Positions 53,433 through 61,832 of a DNA stretch of 64,000 nucleotides are shown here, one piece after another; positions within the stretch are counted from its first letter, which is position 1; the number at the start of each line of letters is the position of its first letter. Position numbers and translations under genes: made by a program. The notes beneath the pieces were generated by a model. That model searched no databases and was not told the DNA's origin. It saw only the letters and a program-made list of their open reading frames with translations. Source of the stretch: FEN-1219 sp963713355 (GTDB lineage: Bacteria > Pseudomonadota > Gammaproteobacteria > Steroidobacterales > Rariloculaceae); the NCBI GenBank assembly GCA_963713355.1, contig CAVQLK010000011.1:1-64000 (forward strand), read 5' to 3'.

Positions 53433-55115
53433 TCAACCCGCGAGCATCAGCTCGCGGATGACGCGCACGGGCGCGCTGCCGTAGCTCAAGAGCTGCTCGT
53501 GAAAGCGCTTCAGCTCGAACGCGCCGGCGCGCTCGCGCTTCAGCGTCTCGCGCAAATCCAGGATCGCCGCGTAGCCCGAGAAATAGCTCGTCAGCTGCAC
53601 GTTCGTGAGCTGCACGCGCCGCCATTTCTCGACGGCTTCGGCCTCGGTCTGGAACGCCTGGCGCGTCAGCAGGTCCATGGCGTCGGCTTCCGTCATGCCG
53701 AGCGCATGCACGCCGTAATCGAGGATCGTGTTGCAGACGCTGCGCAGGTTCCACTTCGAGTAGACGAGCCATGCCTCCGCGCGGTGCTCGCCGTAGCCCG
53801 ACTCGAGCATTGCGCGCTCCGCGTAGACGGCCCAGCCTTCGATCATGGCGCCGTTGCCGAAGATCGATTTGATCAAGCTCGGCGAGCGATTCGCGTAGAC
53901 GAGCTGCACGTAGTGGCCCGGGATCGCCTCGTGGATGTTCAGAATGGGCAGCATCCAGCGGTTGTACTCGCGCAGCCAGCTCTCGGCGCGCTCCGCGCGC
54001 TCGCCGTCGAGCGGCGTAACGTTGTAGTACGTCGGCGCGCCCGCGTCGTAGGGCCCCGGCGCGTCGATGCCGGCGCCCGCGATGCCGCGCTTGTGCGGCG
54101 GGGTCTCGCGCACGACGAGCGGCTTCGACGCGTCGAGCTCGAGCAAGTCGTGGTCGCGCACCCACTGCTCGAGCTCGGGAATTTGCCGCTCGACCTCGCG
54201 CACGAGCTCGGCCGGCGCGACGTGCTCGTCGGAGAGCCGCGCGATGACGCGGCCGATCGTCTCGAGCCTGTCACTGGGGGCGGCCTCGTTCGGGAAGTAC
54301 TTCGGCCACAGCAGCTCGGCCAGCGTGGCCATTCGCGTGTGCAGCACGTCCTTCTCGGCGACCGCGCGCGCGTGGAGTGCCTCGGCCGTGTCGCCGGACT
54401 GGATCTCGAACGCGAACTTCGGTGCGTACAGCGCGGCTCCCAACCGGAACGAGCGCGCCGCGACGGCGCCCGACACGAGCCGCTCGTCGAGCGCTTCGAG
54501 CCAGCGAACGAAGTCCTCGATCGCCGCCCTCGCGGCGGCAAGGCGCTCGTTGAACGCCGCGCGCTCGGCGGCCGAAAGGTCCGACATCTCGAGCGTGTTC
54601 TCGAGGTCCGGGCCGAAAACGGCCAATGCGCCGCGGTTCTGGTCGATCGCGAGCCGCGTGTGCTCGCGAGTAGGCGCCTCGATGTTCGCTTTCGCGGCAG
54701 CGTAATAAGCCGGTACGCGCTCGAGCCGGCGGCTGAAGATGCGCAGCCGCTCGTCGAGCGGCGCAAAGGTCAGGTCGCGCAGCAGCGCGAACGGCTCGGC
54801 GACGTTGTAGACGGACGGGTTCCATTGCCAAGCGCGCAGCTCCATCAGCGACCAGCGAGTCGCGAGGAACTCGTTCTCGAGCATCGCTCGATCGGCGCGG
54901 ACCGCGGGGCTCAGCGTGCCCTGATCGATCTCACGGAGCCGCTCGAGCCACTGGTCGAGCTGCGTGAGCATCTCGGTGCGCGACGTGGCGTCGGGCACGA
55001 CGAGCCGGTCGGCGTATTTGTAGTAACCGATGGCGACCGCCCAGTCGGGCGAAAGCTGCCAGAAGCGGTCGAAGAACTGCTCGCCGAATGCGCGGCGAAA
55101 TGTTGCGTCAGTCAT
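53433..55115 (-). CDS. DUF885-family metallopeptidase-like protein
   Basis: Protein of 560 residues of the DUF885 family. The zinc-binding helix is LNIHEAIPGHYVQLVYANRS (HExxxGH type), with a downstream acidic block GWAVYAERAMLESGYG that likely supplies another ligand. Most members are exported; here no signal peptide is visible, since the protein begins TDATFRRAFGEQFFDRFWQL. The N-terminal half is helical (WLERLREIDQGTLSPAVRAD). Substrate unknown. ATG 55115 overlaps the stop of the upstream DUF222-HNH gene (ATGA), so the two are translationally coupled despite having no obvious functional link. Confidence 0.85.
   Translation of the reverse strand: MTDATFRRAFGEQFFDRFWQLSPDWAVAIGYYKYADRLVVPDATSRTEMLTQLDQWLERLREIDQGTLSPAVRADRAMLENEFLATRWSLMELRAWQWNPSVYNVAEPFALLRDLTFAPLDERLRIFSRRLERVPAYYAAAKANIEAPTREHTRLAIDQNRGALAVFGPDLENTLEMSDLSAAERAAFNERLAAARAAIEDFVRWLEALDERLVSGAVAARSFRLGAALYAPKFAFEIQSGDTAEALHARAVAEKDVLHTRMATLAELLWPKYFPNEAAPSDRLETIGRVIARLSDEHVAPAELVREVERQIPELEQWVRDHDLLELDASKPLVVRETPPHKRGIAGAGIDAPGPYDAGAPTYYNVTPLDGERAERAESWLREYNRWMLPILNIHEAIPGHYVQLVYANRSPSLIKSIFGNGAMIEGWAVYAERAMLESGYGEHRAEAWLVYSKWNLRSVCNTILDYGVHALGMTEADAMDLLTRQAFQTEAEAVEKWRRVQLTNVQLTSYFSGYAAILDLRETLKRERAGAFELKRFHEQLLSYGSAPVRVIRELMLAG
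53438..53457. terminator. Hairpin between convergent aguB and DUF885 genes
   Basis: CCGCGAGC (53438-53445) and GCTCGCGG (53450-53457) pair perfectly around ATCA. It lies ten bases after the aguB stop and within the last codons of the convergent DUF885 gene, where it could terminate polyamine-operon transcripts. No T-tract is present. Confidence 0.45.
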
Positions 55116-56548
55116 GCGGCGATGGTACTCGTGTCGTGCGCTCCCGCAACGTCGGCCGCCTTCTGCTCGAGAAACTGCATCGCTTCGATCGCCTGGCTGT
55201 AGTCCATGGTCTCGCCGTGCCACTGGCAACGGCTCGTTTGCGGCGTGATCGATAGGCCGGGTTCGTGCTTCTGCAGGTAGTTGCGCAGGCTGTCCTCGAA
55301 GCCGCGATACGTCGCCGGGACCGGCGGCAAAATGTTTCCGCGGAAACATTGTGCTCCGTTCGGCTCGACGCGCCGGCCATTGGGCCGCGTGAAGATGAAT
55401 AGTCCATCGTCGGGGCTGGCCACGCCGTAGCCGCCTTCGTGCACGAGCCCGTGGTGAAAGCGGCACAGCGTCACCAGGTTGCCGAGCTTCGTCTCCCCGC
55501 CGTCGGCCCAGTGCTTCACGTGATGGCCTTCGGTGGAACGGGTTCGGTCGCAGCCGGGATAACGGCAACCGCCGTCGCGAGCTTTTAGCGCACGGCTGAT
55601 CGCGGCCGGGATGCTGCGGGTTTTGCGACCGATGTCGAGTGGTTCCCCGTCGTCGCCTTCGACGAGGCCGATGACCGTCGCGTCGCACGCGAGCCGGCGG
55701 GCCGTATCGAGCGCGAGCGCAGGTCCCTCCTCGAGCTCGCAACGATGCGGGCCGCTCGCTGCCGCAGCTTGCTGCTCCGAGAGCACGGCGTGATCGATGT
55801 GCACGACGACTTGCACGCGGTCCGCCGCGGAGCCCGCTCCGGTCTCTTCGCCGCGACGCTCGAGGAATTGCTCGGCGATGAGCCGCAGCGCATCGGCCCG
55901 CCACGCATGCGCGGCGATCTGCAGCGGAGTTTCAGCGGAAACTTCTCCGCCGGGCGGCCGCACTGCTTCGACGGCGAGCGCGAGCGCCTTGGAAATGATC
56001 GCGCCGATCTCAGGCGGTAAGCGGGCGTTCAAGATGAACGTGCCGTCCATGTCGAAAAAGGAGGAGACGTTGCGCTGCTCGTGTTGCAGCTGCGCGAGCT
56101 TCGCGGCGTCACGCCGCTGCGTCCAGCGATACTTGCGCACGAGCTTCTCGACGTGCTGCGCCGTTCCATGGCGCGCGACGCAGAGAAGCACTGACTCGTT
56201 CGTCGGATCCGCCGCGCGCGTCATCGCACGCACTTTCGAATACGAGACTTCGCCTTTGGCGAAGGCATCCGCGATCTCCGGCAACGCCTCGAGCGCTCGC
56301 GCGACGCGAACCTTTTCGCGCGCCGCCACGGCACGGATCCCGCACTGCCAGTTCAGCCATTGCGCGGTGTTCGCGAGCCCGTGGCGCTCGTACCCCTTCG
56401 CTCGATCGAACTCCGCGATGAGAGCGAGGAAGCGAGCCGTGGCCGCGTTGAGGTATCCCCAGAGCTCCGTGATTTTCGCTTCGAGCTCCTCGAACCCGCG
56501 CTCTTTGCGGCGGACATCTTCGAGCCACGAAGGGGCTGCGCAGGCCAT
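55112..56548 (-). CDS. DUF222 HNH endonuclease-type protein (13E12-like)
   Basis: Protein of 478 residues combining an N-terminal DUF222 helical domain (YLNAATARFLALIAEFDRAK, ALEALPEIADAFAKGEVSYS) and a C-terminal HNH nuclease domain (GGCRYPGCDRTRSTEGHHVK, then LGNLVTLCRFHHGLVHEGG) with the Cys pair and His residues that bind zinc and cut DNA. Such 13E12-repeat-type genes are often multicopy and behave like selfish or mobile genes, mostly in actinobacteria but also in some gammaproteobacteria. Start ATG 56548 with CCGGAGG upstream. The 165 bases before it are AT-rich and hold its promoter region. Target sequence unknown. Confidence 0.88.
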   Translation of the reverse strand: MACAAPSWLEDVRRKERGFEELEAKITELWGYLNAATARFLALIAEFDRAKGYERHGLANTAQWLNWQCGIRAVAAREKVRVARALEALPEIADAFAKGEVSYSKVRAMTRAADPTNESVLLCVARHGTAQHVEKLVRKYRWTQRRDAAKLAQLQHEQRNVSSFFDMDGTFILNARLPPEIGAIISKALALAVEAVRPPGGEVSAETPLQIAAHAWRADALRLIAEQFLERRGEETGAGSAADRVQVVVHIDHAVLSEQQAAAASGPHRCELEEGPALALDTARRLACDATVIGLVEGDDGEPLDIGRKTRSIPAAISRALKARDGGCRYPGCDRTRSTEGHHVKHWADGGETKLGNLVTLCRFHHGLVHEGGYGVASPDDGLFIFTRPNGRRVEPNGAQCFRGNILPPVPATYRGFEDSLRNYLQKHEPGLSITPQTSRCQWHGETMDYSQAIEAMQFLEQKAADVAGAHDTSTIAA

Positions 56549-56713
56549 GAGAGACCTCCGGAATGAACTGGTTGGATATACAGTATCTTGCGCAGAAAGA
56601 ATAGCTGCGTCAATAGCTTACGTGGTGGCGCAACGACTATCCGGGGGTATAGAGATATCCGGCCGAAATAAATCAAACTCTCGCGCTCTGAACAGCTGAA
56701 CGCAGAACAGCCA

Positions 56714-57243
56714 ATGCGATACCCAGTCACAGCGGTACGTGATCACCAGTCTCTGTTGAGCGACTTAGCGCCCCTGATACGTGACCCTCGCTTCCTCTAC
56801 CGCGGCCGGGACGTGCCGAACTTCCCTTTGCGTCCCCGCGAAATTCTTTGCAATTGGTTGATCTGCGCCGTCCTCAACGATCAGGTAGAGCCGCACGCAT
56901 GGACACTCACTACCGATCCGACAGGCGGAGACGGCGTCATAGTGAACAAAGCCACCGAAACAGGTTCGGCGACGGAACACGTTTTTGTGGCGAAGCCTAC
57001 GCACGCGGGAAACACCTCGTCGTGTTCTCTGATTTTCCCGGCGGGCCGTGGCACGCAAATCGTGTTGCACACGAGGTCGGCGGCGCGCACTACTTTGAAG
57101 GGATTTGGGTGGTCGCTCTCGAGCGAGGTGACGGACAACTCTATTCCTACTGGGTCACTCAGTTGGGAGATCCTGAGTCACCGGTATGGCGAGTGTCGAT
57201 CGACCTTCAGGAACTGAACTGGAGGGTCGAGCGCGTCCAGTGA
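56714..57243 (+). pseudogene. Decayed gene with internal deletion and frameshift
   Basis: Two frames each hold part of one protein. From 56714 the first reads LRPREILCNWLICAVLNDQV and TTDPTGGDGVIVNKAT up to TEHVFVAKP. The second frame continues from about 57000 as YARGKHLVVFSDFPGGPWHA and YFEGIWVVALERGDGQLYSY, ending at TGA 57241-57243. In related proteins of unknown function I recall a helical stretch between EHVF and GKxLVVF; its absence and the frame change suggest a deletion of some tens of bases. The gene lies downstream of the HNH gene in a region of lower GC and mixed codon use, consistent with an acquired and decaying segment. Confidence 0.6.
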
Positions 57244-57379
57244 TCGGCGTTCGTTCGGCGTCACACACCGAGCATTGAACACATGTCTCCCTCGTACGCG
57301 CTGTAACCAGTCGATAGGTCCGGACGATGGCGTCTGCCGATTGAATCCGCAGTTCGCGCGGCGCGTGGCGCAGTTGGCC

Positions 57380-57814
57380 CTATCGCAGCTCGTTGAAGGT
57401 GACGCCTTTCGTAGTCCGACGCAGTAGCACTATTCCGGAGACGCCGATGATTACGTGAATGGTCATCAGCGTGGCGGCTCGCGCGACTTCGAACCCGTTG
57501 AATGAAGCCACCAGATCGACTGGCAGCCACACAAGCAACTCCCAAGCTGCGACGATCATCACGAGCACGCCGGCGCGTGCCGGCCAACGCGAGAAAACCA
57601 GCATCATCACGCCGAGCAACGCCCAGGTCATCACGCTGGGCAGTCCCGCGATCTTCATGCCGCGCACTGGGATTTGATCGAGCGTGCCGGGCGGCGCCCC
57701 GCTCCAGACTTCCGCGAACGATTCGGGCGCGAGCAGAGCCATGGCCGATAAGCCCACTCCCTCCAGAACGTAGAGAGTGCCGACGATTCGTAGCCACCAT
57801 TTGACCGGTTTCAT
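57380..57814 (-). CDS. BphX-like four-helix membrane protein
   Basis: Integral membrane protein of 144 residues with four helices. It starts MKPVKWWLRIVGTLYVLEGV and includes VRGMKIAGLPSVMTWALLGV, VLVMIVAAWELLVWLPVDLV and ATLMTIHVIIGVSGIVLL. The sequence resembles BphX-family proteins found beside aromatic-degradation genes and elsewhere; function is unknown. It overlaps the preceding YjbR-like gene (ATGA at 57811-57814), so the two form an operon. No aromatic genes are adjacent in this part of the window. Confidence 0.7.
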   Translation of the reverse strand: MKPVKWWLRIVGTLYVLEGVGLSAMALLAPESFAEVWSGAPPGTLDQIPVRGMKIAGLPSVMTWALLGVMMLVFSRWPARAGVLVMIVAAWELLVWLPVDLVASFNGFEVARAATLMTIHVIIGVSGIVLLRRTTKGVTFNELR

Positions 57815-58194
57815 GGTTGCGCGCGTCGCTTCTTTGCGCTTACGAATTCAGCCGCCATCTGTATCAGTTGGCCAAGTGCCTTGCGGCGAACCCTTGACAG
57901 CCGAACCAGTATGGCCGGATATCCGCGGTAGTGATCGGTAAGGTAGTAGGTGTCCGGCTCCGTTGCGAGCAAGACCTCACGCTCGTCGAAGTCGATTCGA
58001 ACCATTAGCGAGTTCGGCTCAGCCGACTTGTGAATAGCCTGGCAGGCCAGCAACTTGCCTCGAATCTTGAGCCCTCTGCCCCGAGGCGAGGCGACTTCCT
58101 CGACGTCCGGGATTACCCGAGCAACCTCGGCAACCACGTCGAAGCCGGTGTTGGTGCGGCCATGCTTTACCGTCTTGGGCTGATCGTGCCTCAT
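57811..58194 (-). CDS. MmcQ/YjbR-like protein
   Basis: Protein of 127 residues from ATG 58194, chosen for AGGTGA four bases upstream; an upstream ATG at 58242 adds 16 residues without a ribosome site. The C-terminal half fits the MmcQ/YjbR fold: VRIDFDEREVLLATEPDTYY, YLTDHYRGYPAILVRLSRVR, then LGQLIQMAAEFVSAKK. These small proteins have a DNA-binding-like double-wing fold of unknown role. It is coupled to the BphX-like gene downstream. Codon use is less GC-rich than in the glg and spe genes, as elsewhere in 56.7-59.7 kb. Confidence 0.68.
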   Translation of the reverse strand: MRHDQPKTVKHGRTNTGFDVVAEVARVIPDVEEVASPRGRGLKIRGKLLACQAIHKSAEPNSLMVRIDFDEREVLLATEPDTYYLTDHYRGYPAILVRLSRVRRKALGQLIQMAAEFVSAKKRRAQP

Positions 58195-58293
58195 GTCTTC
58201 ACCTGACCGTTTCGGACGCACCGAGGGAACATTTTTGCTCAAAACGCGCCAAGCGCGATCGAAAAAAATTACGGCACGCGCGCGTGTTCACGC

Positions 58294-58863
58294 TCACTCG
58301 CTCGCGCAGATAGCCGGCGATGTGAGTAGCAGCTGAACGATCGGCTTGATGTTGTTGGGTATCTCGCCGGACAACCAAGCTCGGATAAGTGCAATCTGGC
58401 TGCCAGCCGAGTGAATCGCACGCAATCTCAGTACGTTCGAGTCTGAGCCTGAGCGTATCGCACTGGCTAGCTGCGCGTATGTCATCCCCGAAAGTTTGCG
58501 AGTCAATCGCTCCAGCGTGACACCATCCAATAGGTTCCTGATCAAAGTTCGACGATCCCAAAAGTGCTGAAGCACGAGCCGCAGTTGCCTGGGCGTGCAC
58601 GCCCCGACAGCGCATCCAGCTAGAACTGTAAATGGACCCTCGATGCTTCCCAGCAGCACTTCCTCTTTGCTACGGAAATGTTCGTAGAACGTCGATCGGA
58701 CAACGTTTGCCTGATCAGCAATATCGGCAACCCGTATTTCTCCATAAGACCTTTGCTGCATGAGGTGGGCGAATGCAGCAAGCAAGGACTCACGTGTTCT
58801 TATGATGCGGGGATCTGAGGGCATGTCGGAGGACATTGGCGAATTCGTAGAGTTATCGGACAA
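58294..58863 (-). CDS. TetR-family transcriptional regulator
   Basis: Repressor-type regulator, 189 residues. N-terminal helix-turn-helix at about 18-65 (RTRESLLAAFAHLMQQRSYG, IRVADIADQANVVRSTFYEH, FRSKEEVL); the C-terminal helical ligand domain is poorly conserved, as usual. Divergent from the ankyrin gene with 94 bases between, and upstream of the YjbR/BphX pair on the same strand with 99 bases between, so it may control either. No clear palindromic operator was found by eye. ATG 58863 chosen; internal ATGs at residues 10 and 14 are possible. Confidence 0.85.
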   Translation of the reverse strand: MSDNSTNSPMSSDMPSDPRIIRTRESLLAAFAHLMQQRSYGEIRVADIADQANVVRSTFYEHFRSKEEVLLGSIEGPFTVLAGCAVGACTPRQLRLVLQHFWDRRTLIRNLLDGVTLERLTRKLSGMTYAQLASAIRSGSDSNVLRLRAIHSAGSQIALIRAWLSGEIPNNIKPIVQLLLTSPAICASE

Positions 58864-58957
58864 ATTCTTTGAACTGTCCGGCGCACAGGCTCATACACCC
58901 CTCGACCGGTCTGTAACCATGATTTAGCTTACCAAGGGCAGTCCGGGAGCGAACACG

Positions 58958-59623
58958 ATGGATATGCAGGCCTTCCGAAAGTTGATTGAGGCAGGCGACG
59001 TAGACAGCGTCAAAAATGCGTTGGCTGCCGATTCCTTATTGGCGAATGGGACGGTGGTCTGGGGTCTCAGGCAGGAATGCGAGTCTGATCCTCTGCATTT
59101 CGTATGCGACTGCGTGTCCGAAGAATGGATCGACGCCGAGAAAGCAGCCGAACTCGCCCGCGTTTTGCTCGCTCATGGCGCAACCGTTGATGGTACGAAC
59201 GGCAGGGAAACTCCGTTGTTGGGTGCTACATCTTTAGGGGTCGAGAAGGTAGCCAACATGTTGATCGAGTCAGGGGCTGATATCAAAGCTACATCCATTT
59301 TCGGAGCAGGACCGCTACATTGGGCAGCCTATATGGGACTGCCTTCGACCGTCGATTTGTTGGTTCAAAGCGGCGCGGAGATTGAATCGAAGTGCACAGA
59401 ATTTGGCGCGACACCGCTTTTTTGGGTCGTTCATGCATTCGGCCCACGCGGCCCCAACAACGCCGAAGGTCAAATCGCTGCTGCAAATAAGTTAGTACGT
59501 GCCGGAGCCATTATCGATACGACGAACAAGGACGGGCTTACTGCAATTGACTGCTCTCGTCGCGCTCGGTCAAGCGAAATGCATGACTTGCTGGTTCAGG
59601 CAACCCAACGAGGTGCGACATGA
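58958..59623 (+). CDS. Ankyrin-repeat protein
   Basis: Protein of 221 residues with four to five ankyrin repeats: FRKLIEAGDVDSVKNALAAD, then AELARVLLAHGATVDGTNGR, VANMLIESGADIKATSIFGA, TVDLLVQSGAEIESKCTEFG and ANKLVRAGAIIDTTNKDGLT. The GADI/GAEI turns and the TPL-type starts of repeats are typical. No signal peptide or enzymatic domain; likely a protein-interaction module in the cytoplasm. ATG 58958. Codon use is more AT-rich than the window average, suggesting acquisition. Confidence 0.85.
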   Translation: MDMQAFRKLIEAGDVDSVKNALAADSLLANGTVVWGLRQECESDPLHFVCDCVSEEWIDAEKAAELARVLLAHGATVDGTNGRETPLLGATSLGVEKVANMLIESGADIKATSIFGAGPLHWAAYMGLPSTVDLLVQSGAEIESKCTEFGATPLFWVVHAFGPRGPNNAEGQIAAANKLVRAGAIIDTTNKDGLTAIDCSRRARSSEMHDLLVQATQRGAT

Positions 59624-59679
59624 AACTCGGTCGCAAGAGCGCCCTGATTGTTGCCGTGGTCGTTATCGCCGTACGGTGA
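59620..59679 (+). other. 19-residue peptide frame, probable gene start remnant
   Basis: ATG 59620 overlaps the ankyrin stop (ATGA) and opens a 19-residue frame, MKLGRKSALIVAVVVIAVR, which looks like the beginning of a signal or membrane anchor. It stops at TGA 59677-59679; a one-base shift would continue as IQVVPAAVSAPA. It may be the start of a lost exported gene that was once coupled to the ankyrin gene. Confidence 0.35.
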
Positions 59680-59795
59680 TCCAAGTAGTCCCGGCGGCCG
59701 TCTCGGCGCCAGCGTGATTAGTTGCTCGACTGAACGGCGCATTAGGGCAGCTACGGGCAAGCTATCGCCGCACGCGCAGCCTCTAAAGGCTGCAT

Positions 59796-60359
59796 TCACG
59801 GCAGAGAGTGAGCCGCCGTCGCCTGCCGCGGCTCGGCCACCACGAAATCATGCTCGGGGTGCTGCACGACGAGAACCGGGCAGGGCGCATGCCGCACGAC
59901 TTTCTCGGCCACGCTGCCGGAGAGCATGTGCTCGACGAACCCGAGATGATGCTTACCCATCACGACGAGCTCGACCTCGAGCTCCCGCGCGCACGCGACG
60001 ATCGCGTCGGCGGCTCCTGCGACGCCGGAAGCGCGCAGCAAGTACTCGGCGCGGGTGTCCTGCTCGTCCTGTTGCGTCAACAAGCGGCTCAAATCGTGGC
60101 GTGCCGCATTGCGTGCAACTTCGAGCGGGCTCGGCTCGCCGATCGGGCGCTCGACAGCGTCGGGCGACAGCACCTCGAGAACGCGTTCGGTCTCGAGCGC
60201 GGCGTCGAGCTTTTTCGCGTCGAGCACGTGCAGCAAGAACAGCTTGGCGCCGAATTGGCGCGCGAACGCGACGCCGTATTGGACCGCGGCGCGCGATGGC
60301 TCGCCGAGATTCGTCGGGACGAGGATTTTATTCAGAGCGAACACGGTGCCTCCGTTCAC
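59796..60359 (-). CDS. Universal stress protein (UspA family)
   Basis: Single-domain UspA-type protein, 187 residues, alpha/beta fold. Starts MNGGTVFALNKILVPTNLGE; the ATP-binding G-2x-G-9x-G-S motif is present as GKHHLGFVEHMLSGSVAEKV, followed by VVRHAPCPVLVVQHPEHDF. It should therefore bind ATP. An extra segment between helix 2 and strand 4 (LSPDAVERPIGEPSPLEV) makes it longer than the ~145-residue minimum. Divergent from the DUF6152 gene; the 69-base spacer should contain both promoters. Confidence 0.88.
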   Translation of the reverse strand: MNGGTVFALNKILVPTNLGEPSRAAVQYGVAFARQFGAKLFLLHVLDAKKLDAALETERVLEVLSPDAVERPIGEPSPLEVARNAARHDLSRLLTQQDEQDTRAEYLLRASGVAGAADAIVACARELEVELVVMGKHHLGFVEHMLSGSVAEKVVRHAPCPVLVVQHPEHDFVVAEPRQATAAHSLP

Positions 60360-60428
60360 ACATGCTCCTTCTAGTTACCCTACGCTCGGCGCGCGCTGCG
60401 GGCAATGGCGCGGTACGATAACCAAGCC

Positions 60429-60839
60429 ATGCCATTCACGAAGCGAATCAGCATCGTCGGCGGCGCACTCGTGTTCGCGAGCTTTTCTGCGGGAGCGCAC
60501 CACTCGATCGCCGCCGTCTACGACAGTGCGCGCCAGCAACGCATCGAAGGCGTCGTAGCCGAGTTCCAGTTCGTCAATCCGCACCCGTTCGTCATCGTCA
60601 AGGTGGGCGAGCAGGGCACCGAAGAGTCGTGGCGGCTCGAGATGGACAATCGATTCGAGCTGCAAGGCGTCGGGATGACGGCCGACACGCTGCAACCCGG
60701 CGACCGCGTCGTCGTGACAGGCAGCCTGGGCCGCACGGAGCCGCGCACGCTTTACATTCGGCAGCTCGACCGCCCCGCCGACGGATTCCGCTACGAGCAA
60801 GTCGGCTCGCGGCCGCGCGTCAACAGCCCGGGCCGCTGA
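60429..60839 (+). CDS. Exported DUF6152-type protein
   Basis: Protein of 136 residues. Sec signal (KRISIVGGALVFASFSAGAH) followed by the family marker HHSIAAVYDSARQQRIEGVV and FQFVNPHPFVIVKVGEQG. The remainder is a small beta-barrel/OB-like part (LEMDNRFELQGVGMTADTLQ; LQPGDRVVVTGSLGR). The conserved HHS at the mature N-terminus and the NPH motif are features of the uncharacterised DUF6152 group, common in soil proteobacteria and often beside the PDLQGTW-type exported proteins. Start ATG 60429. Metal or ligand binding by the N-terminal histidines is possible but unshown. Confidence 0.75.
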   Translation: MPFTKRISIVGGALVFASFSAGAHHSIAAVYDSARQQRIEGVVAEFQFVNPHPFVIVKVGEQGTEESWRLEMDNRFELQGVGMTADTLQPGDRVVVTGSLGRTEPRTLYIRQLDRPADGFRYEQVGSRPRVNSPGR

Positions 60840-60850
60840 GCGGCGAGCTG

Positions 60851-61822
60851 CTACAACCGTTGCTCGAGCTGCTCGAGCTGCCTAAGCAGGATGCCCGCGT
60901 GCGTGTAGACCTCCGTCGAGAAGACGTGCTTCGGCGCGGGCAGCGAGACCCGCATGCGCGGCACGTCGCGCGCGTCGGCGAACGCCGAGAGGTCGGCAAC
61001 CAGGAACCGCGCGATGTCGAAGGCGTGGCCCGGCTCTGTGTCGTCGGGCACGTTGCGGCGCGCGCTGAGTCCCAGCACCGGCACGCCGATCTTCGGTGCA
61101 ACGCGGATCATGACATCCATGCATTCCGTGAGCCGCTCGTAGACGTCGGCGGGCCGCTTGTAAGCGTCGAATGGCGGCGCGTCCGGGACAGGAGTCGTGC
61201 CGGGCAGCGTCGCGAGCATCGCGGCAGCGGAGGTGATCGCCGCCGAGATTTCCGCGAATACCTCGGCGTCGCTAATCGGCACGCGCAGCATCTGGTTCAA
61301 CTGTCGATTCACGTCGATGACGACGAGAAACACGCCCGTTGCCGCGATGCTCGTGACGCGCTGCTCGAACGTCGCGCGCTCCGTGATGCCGATCGCTTCG
61401 GCGGCCACGCGGATTTGCGCCAGCGCGTCCTCGAGCAGCGCATGGATGTCGCTCGGCCCTATCTCGCCCGAGGGCACGGGGCCCTGCGAGCGCGGCGCGG
61501 CGCCCGCGAGCTCCTGCGCGAGCTGATTGGCCTTGCGCAGCATGGACTGCGTTTGGAAGTAAAGCTCGAGCTCCGTGACGGCGGATACGGGCAGCCGCGG
61601 GCTGTCGTCGAACGGCCGACCCATGCGCTCGCGAACGATCTCGAGCTCGTCGGCGAGCTGGTTCGCGAGGGCGTACGCGGCGGCATTGTCGAGGTCCTGC
61701 GCCTGCGCCTGCGCAGGGGCCGGTGCCGGTGGCGCCTGAGCTTGCGCCGCGGCGACGGGCAACAGCATGAGCGCGGCCGTCCGCAGGAACGAGCGCAGCA
61801 ATTCTTCGAGAGTGTTCATCAT
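60851..61822 (-). CDS. Exported protein of unknown function
   Basis: Protein of 323 residues. Signal peptide (LRSFLRTAALMLLPVAAAQA) followed by a low-complexity Ala/Pro/Gln stretch. The mature part is mainly helical with Ala-rich repeats (AAAYALANQLADELEIVRER, MLRKANQLAQELAGAA, AAEAIGITERATFEQRVTSI) and ends HAGILLRQLEQLEQRL. No known domain recognised. It is 10 bases downstream of the outer-membrane protein gene on the same strand, so it may be its periplasmic partner. ATG 61822 or 61819 could start. Confidence 0.72.
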   Translation of the reverse strand: MMNTLEELLRSFLRTAALMLLPVAAAQAQAPPAPAPAQAQAQDLDNAAAYALANQLADELEIVRERMGRPFDDSPRLPVSAVTELELYFQTQSMLRKANQLAQELAGAAPRSQGPVPSGEIGPSDIHALLEDALAQIRVAAEAIGITERATFEQRVTSIAATGVFLVVIDVNRQLNQMLRVPISDAEVFAEISAAITSAAAMLATLPGTTPVPDAPPFDAYKRPADVYERLTECMDVMIRVAPKIGVPVLGLSARRNVPDDTEPGHAFDIARFLVADLSAFADARDVPRMRVSLPAPKHVFSTEVYTHAGILLRQLEQLEQRL

Positions 61823-61832
61823 CGTCTCTCCG

